Shown here: positions 44,399 to 53,679 of the stretch, in pieces
How the letters are laid out: every line of letters begins with the position of its first letter
Position numbering within the stretch: position 1 is the stretch's first letter
Source: UBA4582 sp964228885
GTDB taxonomy: Bacteria > Pseudomonadota > Gammaproteobacteria > Pseudomonadales > Azotimanducaceae
NCBI GenBank assembly: GCA_964228885.1
Contig: CAXRCG010000142.1
Span: 8,417 to 72,416, forward strand
Length of the DNA stretch: 64,000 bases
Reading direction: 5' to 3'
Translations under genes and position numbers: made by a program
The notes under the pieces: generated by a model
What the model was told of the DNA's origin: nothing
The model's database searches: none
What the model saw: the letters and a program-made list of their open reading frames with translations, nothing else

Positions 44399-45583
44399 TT
44401 AGCTCGGTGAAGAACGGCGGAAGGGAGAATGTTCATCGAGGTACTCAATCTCTTCATCAATATATCGGTTTTCCTGATCGAGAAAATGGGAAATGGCTTC
44501 TCTGAATGAGTCATTTACGATCCAGTGGGCGCTGTATGTATGCGTTGGCAAATAACCCCGTGCAAGTTTATGCTGTCCCTGCGCTCCAGCCTCTACGCGA
44601 CTTAAGCCCTTTTCAATAGCATACTCAATCGCCTGGTAGTAACACACTTCAAAATGTAAAAAAGGATGGTCTTCGATACAACCCCAGTTTCGACCAAACA
44701 GACATTCACCACCGATAAAATTGATTGCACCCGCTACATAGCGCCCTTCTCTGTGGCACATAACAAGCAGAATACTATCAGCCATGGTCTCGCCAATGAG
44801 CGAAAAAAATTCTCTAGTTAGATACGGTGTGCCCCACTTGCGACCACCGGTATCAATGTAAAATCTGTAGAAGGCATCCCAGTGGTGCTCCTTGATATTC
44901 GCACCAGATAATCTCTCAATCTGGACCCCACCGGCAAGCGCGGCTTTTCGTTCTCGCTTTATATTTTTTCTTTTCTTTGAGGAAAGTGCAGCAAGAAAAT
45001 CATCAAAACTTGAGAACTGCTGGTTCTGCCAATGAAATTGCTGGTGAGTTCTTTGCAAAAAACCCAGTGCACCCATCTTTTCCCACTGTGCTTTTTCCGC
45101 GTAAGTGATATGCACCGACGAAACACCAATTTTTTCAGCGACTTGCGTCACTCCACCCAACAGATATTCCTGAATCGACTCAGCATCTGCTGAGTCGGAG
45201 ACTAGCAGTCTTCGACCAGTTGCCGGCGTAAAAGGCACAGCAATTTGTAATTTAGGGTAATATTTGCCGCCGGCACGCTCAAATGCATCGGCCCAGGAGT
45301 AGTCAAAAACATACTCTCCTTGAGAATGGCTCTTCAAATACATGGGAACAACACCTGCCGCTTCACCAGCATCATCTTCAAGTAACAGGTGGTATGGCGC
45401 CCAACCTGTTTCTGCTACGGCAGACCCGCTTTTTTCGATAGCGTGCAAGAACGAATAAGAAATAAAAGGATCGAATTGAACTTGTTCAGGCAGGTAGTGG
45501 GATGAAGCAGGATTCGCGCATGCATCCCATGCTTCCTGTCCAATTTCTTTAATGTCATTACAGGCAGTTAAGGTGTAACTCAT
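44399..45583 (-). CDS. FemAB-like/GNAT acyltransferase (PF04339 type)
   Basis: A 394-residue protein of the FemAB-like 'peptidoglycan biosynthesis/recognition' family. It has two GNAT-like halves: SHYLPEQVQFDPFISYSFL and YVFDYSWADAFERAGG in the first, FYIDTGGRKWGTPYLTREFF, GGECLFGRNWG and LHFEVCYYQAIEYAI in the second. Members act as N-acyltransferases; the true substrate is unproven. It is the last gene of the minus-strand run that begins at npdG, about 80 bases after the LLM gene. Confidence 0.86.
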   Translation of the reverse strand: MSYTLTACNDIKEIGQEAWDACANPASSHYLPEQVQFDPFISYSFLHAIEKSGSAVAETGWAPYHLLLEDDAGEAAGVVPMYLKSHSQGEYVFDYSWADAFERAGGKYYPKLQIAVPFTPATGRRLLVSDSADAESIQEYLLGGVTQVAEKIGVSSVHITYAEKAQWEKMGALGFLQRTHQQFHWQNQQFSSFDDFLAALSSKKRKNIKRERKAALAGGVQIERLSGANIKEHHWDAFYRFYIDTGGRKWGTPYLTREFFSLIGETMADSILLVMCHREGRYVAGAINFIGGECLFGRNWGCIEDHPFLHFEVCYYQAIEYAIEKGLSRVEAGAQGQHKLARGYLPTHTYSAHWIVNDSFREAISHFLDQENRYIDEEIEYLDEHSPFRRSSPS

Positions 45584-45664
45584 ATAAATATTACAAATAA
45601 AGGTGTGTTAGCCAGTATCGTCGGAGAACTCCAGCGCTACTGGCCACAACTTTTTAACTATAAT

Positions 45665-46699
45665 CTACAGCATTTCGCTGGCGACAAGTTCCAGCGCTTC
45701 TCGCTGACCAGCACCTATCAACATGTTACCGACGTGCCCCTTCTCACCAGCTGATTTCCACGCCTGCAGTCGTTCGACAATTTTCTCCTTTGGACCAACG
45801 AGATGTGTAGCGTCTACCAATTCGTCTGGCACAGCCGCTGCCGCTTCATCTTTTTTGCCCGCAAGAAATAGATCCTGAATCTTGACAGCCGCATCTTCAA
45901 AACCTAGCGCCTTCGCATAGTCGTTATAAAAGTTCTTATCTCTCGCTCCCATGCCACCAATGTATAGCGCCATGTTAGCCTTCACAGGTGCTCTGCAGAA
46001 ATCCACATCGTCACCTAAAATACAAGTCACAAATGGCGCTATGTCAAAGTCCATCAGTGTCTTGTCAGCTTTTTTCAATCCCTTGCTGATACTTGGCTCG
46101 AAAACATCGTATCTATCTGGGTTCATCCACACAGGGAAGACACCATCAGCAAGCTCTGCGCTGGTTGCAAGTCCCGTATTAGTAATCGATGCGGTATAAA
46201 TAGGAATGCTAGTATCAGCCTGCAGAATACTCTTGAGTGGCTTTCCTAATCCTGTGCCATCTTCACCACCGTACGGCAAATTATAATGATAGCCCTCGTA
46301 CTCTGCCTTACCTTCCCTCGCCATGATCATACGCAGAATCTCGATATATTCACGCGTTCTGGTGATTGGCCTGCCATAAGCAACACCGTGCCAACCCTCA
46401 ACAACCTGCGGTCCAGAAGCACCAAGGCCAACAATAAATCTACCGTTAGACAGTTGATTCAAAGTCATCGCAGTCATCGCCGTACACGCGGGCGTTCTCG
46501 CAGGCATTTGCATAATTGCAGTACCTCCTTTCATCTTCTTAGTGTTAGCAAGGATCCAAGCGGCTGGTGTGACGGCGTCTGAACCATAGGCCTCTGCGGT
46601 CCAAACGGACTCATAGCCCATATCTTCTGCCGCCTGTATCTTCTCAATACCGAGGTCCATATTGCGACCGGAGTAGCCGCTGAGTATTCCTAGTTTCAT
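45665..46699 (-). CDS. LLM-class F420-dependent oxidoreductase (Rv3520c-like)
   Basis: A 344-residue luciferase-like TIM barrel of the F420-using branch. MKLGILSGYSGRNMD at the N-terminus, AEDMGYESVWTAEAYG, and LGASGPQVVEGWHG with REYIEILR match the mycobacterial Rv3520c-type subfamily. Members transfer hydride from reduced F420 to an unidentified substrate, or oxidise alcohols with F420. Location at the end of a run that encodes F420 biosynthesis strongly supports use of F420 over FMN. It is about 80 bases after the second LLM gene. Confidence 0.91.
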   Translation of the reverse strand: MKLGILSGYSGRNMDLGIEKIQAAEDMGYESVWTAEAYGSDAVTPAAWILANTKKMKGGTAIMQMPARTPACTAMTAMTLNQLSNGRFIVGLGASGPQVVEGWHGVAYGRPITRTREYIEILRMIMAREGKAEYEGYHYNLPYGGEDGTGLGKPLKSILQADTSIPIYTASITNTGLATSAELADGVFPVWMNPDRYDVFEPSISKGLKKADKTLMDFDIAPFVTCILGDDVDFCRAPVKANMALYIGGMGARDKNFYNDYAKALGFEDAAVKIQDLFLAGKKDEAAAAVPDELVDATHLVGPKEKIVERLQAWKSAGEKGHVGNMLIGAGQREALELVASEML

Positions 46700-46782
46700 T
46701 TTCTTATCCTCTGTTTTTCGAATTCATTAAGTGCCAATTACTATTGTCCACAAAAACAATAGGCTGACGTTATTCAGGCTTC

Positions 46783-47778
46783 TCAAAAGCTGAAATTCTT
46801 CGCGGTAAATGCATCATAAGTAGTCTGGGCATCTTTTGGGGAAACGCACGAGATTATATGGGTGGTGATACCCATCTCACCATATTCTCTAATGCGGTCG
46901 TGGCACTCACTCATAGAACCCAGAATGGCAATGTCATCAACCAATTTATCATCAAGTGCGCCTGTTGTTCGATCACGGTCTTTTGCCGCCCATCCCTCAG
47001 CTATTTCTTTGGCCACATCTTCATATCCAGACCAGGCTAAAAAGGCGTTGTATACCGGCGTTGCGTAATAGGGAGCAAACCCACGGCGAATAAAATCTCT
47101 AGCATTTTCCTTGTCGTCGCTTACAACAACCTGATGTCGGCAAACAACTTCAACATCCTCCAATTTCTTACCCGCTCGCTCAGCTCCAATTCTTATGTGC
47201 TCCATCATTCTTGGTAGCGAATCTTTCGGGAACAAATTCAATATAACCCCATCGCTAAATTCAGCAGCTGTCTCAAGCATCTTGCTACGCAAAGCAGCCA
47301 TGTACACTGGTTGCGCTCCCTCGTCTAATGGTAGCTGCCGGTAACCTTTACTCTTTACTGTCGTACCATCAAAGTCACTCTTCTCACCTTTCAACATGCT
47401 TTTAATTAACAATGTTGTTTCTTTTACTCTGGACAGAGGTTTCTCAAATTGCAGCCCATGCCAGTTTTCCATCATTGTTTGACTAGACGAACCCAAGCCA
47501 AGAATAAATCGTCCGTTCGACAACTGATGTAACACGTGCGCAGTTGAAGCCAACACCGCTGGCGTTCTTGAGAACACTGGAATGATAGCTGTGCCTATTC
47601 GGCAACGATTGGTGTTAAGCGCAACAGCCGCTGCAGTCGTTAGCGCGTCAACACCTGAGCTGTCTGCAAACCACAGATCATCATAGCCCTCAGCTTCGGC
47701 CCATTTTGCTAGCTCGATCGTTTGGTCAACCCCTCTCGGGTCCGGTAGCGTTAATGCTGTTCTTTGTGGCACTGGCAT
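46783..47778 (-). CDS. LLM-class F420-dependent oxidoreductase
   Basis: A 331-residue luciferase-like protein. It has PDPRGVDQTIELAKWAEAEG, DLWFADSSGVDA, LGLGSSSQTMMENWHG and YRQLPLDEGAQPVYMAALR. The LGxGSS...WHG pattern is shared with the neighbour at 45665, but overall the two are well diverged, so they likely act on different substrates. It lies between fbiC and the Rv3520c-like gene on the same strand. Confidence 0.9.
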   Translation of the reverse strand: MPVPQRTALTLPDPRGVDQTIELAKWAEAEGYDDLWFADSSGVDALTTAAAVALNTNRCRIGTAIIPVFSRTPAVLASTAHVLHQLSNGRFILGLGSSSQTMMENWHGLQFEKPLSRVKETTLLIKSMLKGEKSDFDGTTVKSKGYRQLPLDEGAQPVYMAALRSKMLETAAEFSDGVILNLFPKDSLPRMMEHIRIGAERAGKKLEDVEVVCRHQVVVSDDKENARDFIRRGFAPYYATPVYNAFLAWSGYEDVAKEIAEGWAAKDRDRTTGALDDKLVDDIAILGSMSECHDRIREYGEMGITTHIISCVSPKDAQTTYDAFTAKNFSF

Positions 47779-47863
47779 GGTTTTAATCCTTGTCTGTTTT
47801 TGCTAACAATCTAGCACTGTTTATTGTCTGATTTTGTTATTGCTGCTGTAAATATTATTGTCA

Positions 47864-50431
47864 CTAAATAATATCAGCACTGGAAAGCTTGTCTTCGCCC
47901 TGATCATCATTGGACGAATCCGACAACTTGTTATTCCGCTCGAGGCCCGGCCGATATAGATCTTTCTTTTGACCTCCGGACTTCTTTCGATCATATTTTT
48001 TCGCCGATGTGTATTCAGGCTCGAGTAAAGTCTTCGCACCTCGACCACGCTGCTTCTGTAGCTCGCTTACTTCACCATAATCTGTCGTTCGCTGGCGTGG
48101 GACACGTCCAGCGGCAACAATCATCCGTTCCATTTCCTCCGGACTTGTTTCTTGGCCATGACTGGCTCCGGCCGCGCGGGTGATAGTCTCATTCATCAGC
48201 GTTCCACCAATATCGTTCACACCTGCCTTCAAACAAGCTATCACACCCGCATGACCGAGCTTTGTCCAAGAAGCCTGAATATTTCGGAACACCGGGTTTA
48301 GCACCAAGCGGGAAACCGCATGAATGAGCAGAGCCTCTCTAAAAGTAGGTCCCTGCCTCGCGTTACCTTTCAGATAAATTGGCGCTTCCATATGAATAAA
48401 GGGAAGAATCACAAACTCGGTAAATCCGTTAGTTTTCTCCTGCAGGCGACGCACCTTCAAAAGGTGACGGGCAACGTGCTCGTATTTCTCGATATGCCCG
48501 TACATGATGGTTGCTGTGGTATTGAACCCCTGACCATGGGCCGCTTCCATAACTTCCAACCACTGCTCAGAATTTATCTTGTCAGGACAAAGTGTCGCAC
48601 GCACTTCATCATCCAAGATCTCCGCAGCGGTACCCGGCAGCGTGCCAAGACCTGCTTCTTTTAGTTGGCCTAAATATTCGGACAAACCCAATCCCAAGGT
48701 ATGTGCTCCCTGCCAGACCTCTAATGGAGAGAAAGCATGAATATGCATCTCCGGAATCACCTGTTTAATGCTATGGCAGATATCAATATAAGTGTTGCCA
48801 TCGTACTCGGGATGTATTCCACCTTGCAGACAAACTTCCGTCGCTCCTCGTTCAAAAGCCTCTTTGGTGCGACGCATGATTTCTTCCGGGTCGAGATCGT
48901 AGGGTCGCCCCCTTAAGTTCTCACTCATTTTGCCTTTTGAAAACGCGCAGAACTGACACTTGAAATAGCATACATTGGTATAATTGATGTTTCTGTTTAC
49001 ACAAAACGTGACCTCATCACCGGCCAGCTTCTTTCGGACTTCATCTGCCGCCTGACAGACATAAGACAAATCATCTCCCCGGGCTTTTAAAAGACGAACA
49101 ATTTCGTGCTCCGCCAACTCAGTACCCGATTTAGCTTTCTCCAGAATCTCACCAAGATCTGCACTGACCCTTTGCTGGGGTATTTTAGTCACTCTCGCGA
49201 GATCAGCTTCGGGTGGATCACCTACCGCACCTGCGGACCATGTTTCAGACGTGGATTTGTCAGCACGAGCGAAGCCTTCACCGTCGATGGCCCTTCGTAT
49301 CAAAGGTTGCATATCCGGGTCGAGCCAGGTCTCTGCGTCTACTGCATAATCAGGATAAATTGCCAGACGCTCAATCAGAAGTTTTCCAGCATTAGCTGTT
49401 TCGGTCGCTAGATTAGCCAAATGGGGCCAGGGTGCTTCAGGATTCACAAAATCCGGAGTGACTGGGGAAACACCGCCCCAATCGTTGATACCGGCGTCTA
49501 CAATCTGTGGAAGTACTCCTGGGCTTAAATTTGGCGGCGCTTGAATATTCATTTTGGGCCCAAAGATAATCCGAGCTAATGCCAGCGTCCATAGCAACTC
49601 ATTTAGGTCTGGCTCTGGAGCGTTCGCCATCAAAGTTTCAGGTTTAGCCCTGAAATTCTGAACGATGATTTCCTGAATATGACCGTTGTCAACATTCGCC
49701 GCACGCAAGGCCAACAACGATTCGATTCGTTCTCGCCTCGTTTCACCGATGCCAATTAATATACCGGAAGTAAATGGGATTTTAGCTTCCCCTGCTAAAC
49801 GTATCGTTTCGAGTCTTGATGCGGGGTCCTTATCGGGAGAGCCATAGTGAGGCATGCCTTTTTCCAACAACCTTGGAGAGGCACTTTCGAGCATGATACC
49901 CATTGAAACAGAGACCTTTCGAAGTGACGCCAGTTCCGTCGCATCCATTAGACCTGGATTAAGGTGAGGCTGCATTCCTGTCTCGGCGAACACCAACTCT
50001 GCCATATCGTGCAAGTAAGAAAGAGTCGAATCTTGCTTCAACTCCTTTAATCCTTCACGCGCTGCTTTGTAACGCATTTCTGGCCGGTCACCCAATGTAA
50101 AAAGGGCTTCTTTGCAACCGGCTCTGGCACCATCACTGGCGATTTTTAAAACTTCTTCCGGGGTCAGGTAAGGGGCTTTGACTTTTCTCGGCACCTGCGC
50201 AAACGTGCAATAGTGGCAAACATCGCGGCAGAGGTGAGTTAGGGGAATGAAGACCTTGCGTGAATAAGAAACAACATTTTGATGCCCATAATCTCTTATT
50301 CGCGCAGCAACGTTCATTAAAGCTGCCGTATCAGTTGTGTCTGATAACGCGAGTATTTCTGAATCTGAAAGCGGCTCGATCAACGCCGCATCGAGCAATT
50401 CAGTGATCAAATGTTCATTACTGGCAGTCAT
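47864..50431 (-). CDS. fbiC: FbiC: fused CofG/CofH 7,8-didemethyl-8-hydroxy-5-deazariboflavin synthase
   Basis: An 855-residue double radical SAM protein. The N-terminal CofG half has CRDVCHYCTF (Cys68, Cys72, Cys75). The C-terminal CofH half has NVCYFKCQFCAFSKG (Cys488, Cys492, Cys495). Each is a CxxxCxxC cluster site. Together they make F0, the deazaflavin chromophore of F420, from tyrosine and the flavin precursor 5-amino-6-ribitylaminouracil. The fusion is typical of actinobacteria and is also found in other aerobic F420 producers; archaea have separate genes. The linker lies at about 360-420. Confidence 0.97.
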   Translation of the reverse strand: MTASNEHLITELLDAALIEPLSDSEILALSDTTDTAALMNVAARIRDYGHQNVVSYSRKVFIPLTHLCRDVCHYCTFAQVPRKVKAPYLTPEEVLKIASDGARAGCKEALFTLGDRPEMRYKAAREGLKELKQDSTLSYLHDMAELVFAETGMQPHLNPGLMDATELASLRKVSVSMGIMLESASPRLLEKGMPHYGSPDKDPASRLETIRLAGEAKIPFTSGILIGIGETRRERIESLLALRAANVDNGHIQEIIVQNFRAKPETLMANAPEPDLNELLWTLALARIIFGPKMNIQAPPNLSPGVLPQIVDAGINDWGGVSPVTPDFVNPEAPWPHLANLATETANAGKLLIERLAIYPDYAVDAETWLDPDMQPLIRRAIDGEGFARADKSTSETWSAGAVGDPPEADLARVTKIPQQRVSADLGEILEKAKSGTELAEHEIVRLLKARGDDLSYVCQAADEVRKKLAGDEVTFCVNRNINYTNVCYFKCQFCAFSKGKMSENLRGRPYDLDPEEIMRRTKEAFERGATEVCLQGGIHPEYDGNTYIDICHSIKQVIPEMHIHAFSPLEVWQGAHTLGLGLSEYLGQLKEAGLGTLPGTAAEILDDEVRATLCPDKINSEQWLEVMEAAHGQGFNTTATIMYGHIEKYEHVARHLLKVRRLQEKTNGFTEFVILPFIHMEAPIYLKGNARQGPTFREALLIHAVSRLVLNPVFRNIQASWTKLGHAGVIACLKAGVNDIGGTLMNETITRAAGASHGQETSPEEMERMIVAAGRVPRQRTTDYGEVSELQKQRGRGAKTLLEPEYTSAKKYDRKKSGGQKKDLYRPGLERNNKLSDSSNDDQGEDKLSSADII

Positions 50432-50453
50432 AGCTTATATCCGATGGTTTCCA

Positions 50454-51164
50454 TTACCTGATTTGGCCTTGAGTTAGTTTGCTGTTTGAGGGATTGTCCT
50501 TGTCTATCAGCAACCCAGATCGAACCAGGAATTTAAAAGTATGTGTTTGAGCATCTTGCGCGGACAAGATTTCGCTTAGTTGAGCAAGGTCCTCCGGCGT
50601 ATCAACATCAAGTCCTATTCCCGGCAGCCTTGCTATAGATGTTTCAATACCTTTTGATTCTGATTCTCTTAAATGCTTTCTGAAGCTATCAATACCAAAT
50701 TTGAACTCGATACAATTTGGAGGTGAACAGGCAACACAATTTGATCCACCCAGATCTTCCGCAGGAACGATGAGAAACTCAGGACTATCAAGCATGCCAA
50801 AACCATCTAGAACAACTTCAAGTTCATCTACAGATACCAATGGTACATCGCCGGGCAGAAAGACCATATTGCCTACCCCCTCTGTTGTCAGCAATTTCGC
50901 TGCGTGAGTGACTGCTGCTATCAGACCGGGGACATCAGGCTCTGGTATCACCCGCGCGGAATAAGCACCTGCAATCGCAGCAACTGAATTATCATTGGTC
51001 ACCACCATCACATCGTCAATTCGATCACAACTTGTCACCGCTTCTAGCACATCCTCAAACATGACCTGACAAAGAGACTGGCGCTGCTCTGGGGACAAAA
51101 AGTCCGCCAAGCGCTTTTTAGCGTCATTAAGCTGCTTAATAGGGATAACTGCAGTCGTATTCAT
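50454..51164 (-). CDS. cofC: CofC/FbiD guanylyltransferase of F420 side-chain synthesis
   Basis: A 236-residue nucleotidyltransferase. N-terminus AVIPIKQLNDAKKRLADFL (GTP site), FLPGDVPLVS (metal site), GGSNCVACSPP, and LDVDTPEDL near the core C-terminus match CofC/FbiD. It activates a three-carbon phospho acid (2-phospholactate, PEP or 3-phosphoglycerate, depending on organism) with GTP. About 35 residues follow the conserved core. The ATG at 51164 fits the family start better than a TTG at 51182. It is located between cofD and fbiC. Confidence 0.95.
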   Translation of the reverse strand: MNTTAVIPIKQLNDAKKRLADFLSPEQRQSLCQVMFEDVLEAVTSCDRIDDVMVVTNDNSVAAIAGAYSARVIPEPDVPGLIAAVTHAAKLLTTEGVGNMVFLPGDVPLVSVDELEVVLDGFGMLDSPEFLIVPAEDLGGSNCVACSPPNCIEFKFGIDSFRKHLRESESKGIETSIARLPGIGLDVDTPEDLAQLSEILSAQDAQTHTFKFLVRSGLLIDKDNPSNSKLTQGQIR

Positions 51165-51201
51165 ATCAGGATTACTTGCCAAGCCGTCTGTGATTGATCG
51201 T

Positions 51202-52194
51202 TCAGGAAGTCAGTTCGTCGGCAAATTCGAGCACTGCTTCAGCCAACGCAATTCGATCCTGTAACGTTACCATGACAGATTTGGTCACGATAGTGGGTAT
51301 TCCTAATCCTTGTATCGCGTCTTTGAGGGGAGCGTCTGCTTCATCTATGACAAACCCATCGATCCGACCCTGATAATGTTCAGCGACGGCCAAAGCACTC
51401 GCGGGCATGCCAAGTTCAGCCATCATCTTCGCAGCAGGCCCCTTGATAGCCTGCCCCCCAACAATGGGAGAGACTGCAATGACTGGAGCAGGTGATTTTT
51501 TCATGGCTTCAAGAACCCCCGGTATCTTCAGCACCGGATCAACACTCACAAATGGATTAGATGGGCAAATAAGGATCGAGCCGAGACTTTTGCTTTCCAG
51601 TGCTGCAAGAAATTTGCCGCTAGGCCGGGCAGAATCAATTCCCTGGAAAGAAAAACCTGTGACGGTAGGCTGGCACCGATCCCTCACAAAGTAGTGTTGG
51701 AATGCCATCGGTTCGATGGTTTTTTCATCGCGACTCGAACCTTCCTTTTCGCAATGTACTATCGTTGCGACGTGGTCATCTGTCATCGGGCAAAGATTAA
51801 CGCGAACCCCGAGCACCTCGCAGAGATGGCGTGTGGTTTCTGTCAGACTCGCACCCGAGCCGAGCATTTGAGTTCTAATACAGTGTGTAGCCAGATCTCT
51901 GTCACCCAACTGAAACCAAGTTTCACCACCCATTGATTCCAGGGCGTTGAGAAAATTCCAAGACTCACCTTGTTGCCCCCAACCTAACTCTTTGTTGTTC
52001 AGATCTGCGAGGGTATACAACACCGTGTCAAGGTCCGGACAAATCTTGAAACCTAGGTGAGTAAAATCGTCACCGGTATTCGCTACGACACAAAGTTTTG
52101 CCGGAGGCAAACAATGCGATAGCCCAAGGGCGAGTTTCGCTCCACCTACACCGCCGGAAATCGCCAGACAATTCTTTGCCGTTGAATCAACCAT
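51202..52194 (-). CDS. cofD: CofD/FbiA phospholactate transferase
   Basis: A 330-residue CofD-family transferase. N-terminal ISGGVGGAKLALGLSH (GDP-substrate loop), VANTGDDFTHLG, ICPDLDTVLYTLA and a C-terminal IDEADAPLKDA are typical. It transfers the phospho-acid moiety from the CofC product to F0, giving F420-0 or dehydro-F420-0. Its start is one base past the cofE stop, a tight operon junction. Confidence 0.96.
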   Translation of the reverse strand: MVDSTAKNCLAISGGVGGAKLALGLSHCLPPAKLCVVANTGDDFTHLGFKICPDLDTVLYTLADLNNKELGWGQQGESWNFLNALESMGGETWFQLGDRDLATHCIRTQMLGSGASLTETTRHLCEVLGVRVNLCPMTDDHVATIVHCEKEGSSRDEKTIEPMAFQHYFVRDRCQPTVTGFSFQGIDSARPSGKFLAALESKSLGSILICPSNPFVSVDPVLKIPGVLEAMKKSPAPVIAVSPIVGGQAIKGPAAKMMAELGMPASALAVAEHYQGRIDGFVIDEADAPLKDAIQGLGIPTIVTKSVMVTLQDRIALAEAVLEFADELTS

Positions 52195-52195
52195 C

Positions 52196-52975
52196 CTAAC
52201 GAAACAAGTCCATTTGCTTTTTCCTAATTAAGGGTTTGACTCCTACGCGAGCAGCGTCTTCAGGTTCAGAAGGTTGATACCCTCTCACCAACACGACCGG
52301 CGTTTTTTCGCTTGTCTGCCCCATCACAAGAGATGCGCCAGACGCCATTTCATCTGCAGCTGCAACTTCCGTTACCATTAGCTCGCGGCCATAAATATCT
52401 GTCGCACCAATATAGTCTTCAAGTGCAGTAAATCCAGAAACACCAATGGCAAGACCCATTGACCCGTTTCGCCAAGCTCTGCCAATTGAGTCATTGATGA
52501 TCACGCCAACATTTACACCATGCCGCTGCATTAGTTCCGATCGCAAATTCGCCGCACTTCTGTCCGGGTCGATTGGCAGAAGCAAACACATGTTGTCTCC
52601 GTCATCGTCTTCATGGGAGATATTAGATTGATCAATTCCGGCATTTGCTTGCACGAAGCCCAACTTGTGTTCGACTATCAGCACGCCTATTCGTTTTCGG
52701 ACAACTTCGTTGGATTCATCAAGGATTGCCTGCACCTTGTTCGGCTCCTTGTCGACTTCTGCCGCCAGCGCTCTTGCTTCTGCCGTCGGCTCTACAGTTC
52801 GCAAATCCAGATACCTGTCTTCCGATTTCGAGATGATTTTTTGTGCCAACACGAGCACATCGTCGTCTCTCAATTGTTCACCCATACTTTCAAGTGATTC
52901 CTCAATCACTGAGACAAGGTCATCGCCCGGCACAATCATTGGAATATTTTCAAGACCAATAAACTGAAGCTTCAT
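52196..52975 (-). CDS. cofE: CofE: coenzyme F420-0:L-glutamate ligase (stand-alone)
   Basis: A 259-residue CofE-fold ligase. VPGDDLVSVIEESL, LVLAQKIISKSEDR, and GVIINDSIGRAWRNGSMGLAIG with DYIGATDIYGRELMVTEVA are typical. It adds L-glutamates to F420-0 using GTP. The protein ends just after the ligase domain. The ~200-residue C-terminal FMN reductase domain of mycobacterial FbiB is absent. The gene lies between npdG and cofD with gaps of 20 and 1 bases. Confidence 0.96.
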   Translation of the reverse strand: MKLQFIGLENIPMIVPGDDLVSVIEESLESMGEQLRDDDVLVLAQKIISKSEDRYLDLRTVEPTAEARALAAEVDKEPNKVQAILDESNEVVRKRIGVLIVEHKLGFVQANAGIDQSNISHEDDDGDNMCLLLPIDPDRSAANLRSELMQRHGVNVGVIINDSIGRAWRNGSMGLAIGVSGFTALEDYIGATDIYGRELMVTEVAAADEMASGASLVMGQTSEKTPVVLVRGYQPSEPEDAARVGVKPLIRKKQMDLFR

Positions 52976-52995
52976 ATCTAATGAAGTCAGACAGA

Positions 52996-53679
52996 CTAGC
53001 TGCCCGACTCTCCGGTAATGACGATACCGGCACCATTAATCTTATGATGACGATTAATCGATATGAGCACAGAAGTCAGTGCTTCCGCCGCCGCAGCGTT
53101 CGCCAAAGGCCCCGCGTGCCAGCCACGCAAACCCAGAGCTTCAATCAGATTAATGACTGTATCTCGCGCCGCTTTTTTGTTGCCAGTTACAAGTACATCG
53201 CACTCAATAGCATGATCTTCCTGCAGATGCATCGCGCCCACATTCTGAAACGCGGAGACCACTGACACATCATCACCAACGCAAGCCTGCGCCATTACCG
53301 CCGCGCATCCCGCTTCGGGCATCTGCACCGTTCCGACTTTGGGCGGCATCAATGGAACAGTGACATCAATCAATACCTTACCTGCTAAACCAGACTTGAC
53401 AGATTCAAGCGTGCTGATCTGATGTGCGAAAGGCACGGTCAGCACAACAAGGTCAGCGGCAGTCGCAGCAGCGAGATTTTCATGCCCAGTGACATTTAGA
53501 TCGGGGAATTCTGCCAACAAATCGTCAGCAGCTGATTTACCTTTTTCCTCTGTTCTTGATCCAATCAGGATCTGATAGCCCGCGCGAGACCATTGTCTTG
53601 CTAGGCCACCGCCTAGGTCACCCGTGCCGCCTAGGATAGCGATGGATTTAATTGTGTTCGCTGCATCTTCTGTTGTCAT
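52996..53679 (-). CDS. npdG: NADPH-dependent F420 reductase (Fno/NpdG)
   Basis: A 227-residue Fno-type enzyme. Rossmann motif IAILGGTGDLGGGLARQWS near the N-terminus with SRTEEKG for NADP binding, LVVLTVPFAHQ, and the F420-site segments LIDVTVPLMPP and SAFQNVGA match the family. It transfers hydride between NADPH and F420, and so supplies reduced F420 to the LLM enzymes. First gene of the F420 run. Confidence 0.95.
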   Translation of the reverse strand: MTTEDAANTIKSIAILGGTGDLGGGLARQWSRAGYQILIGSRTEEKGKSAADDLLAEFPDLNVTGHENLAAATAADLVVLTVPFAHQISTLESVKSGLAGKVLIDVTVPLMPPKVGTVQMPEAGCAAVMAQACVGDDVSVVSAFQNVGAMHLQEDHAIECDVLVTGNKKAARDTVINLIEALGLRGWHAGPLANAAAAEALTSVLISINRHHKINGAGIVITGESGS

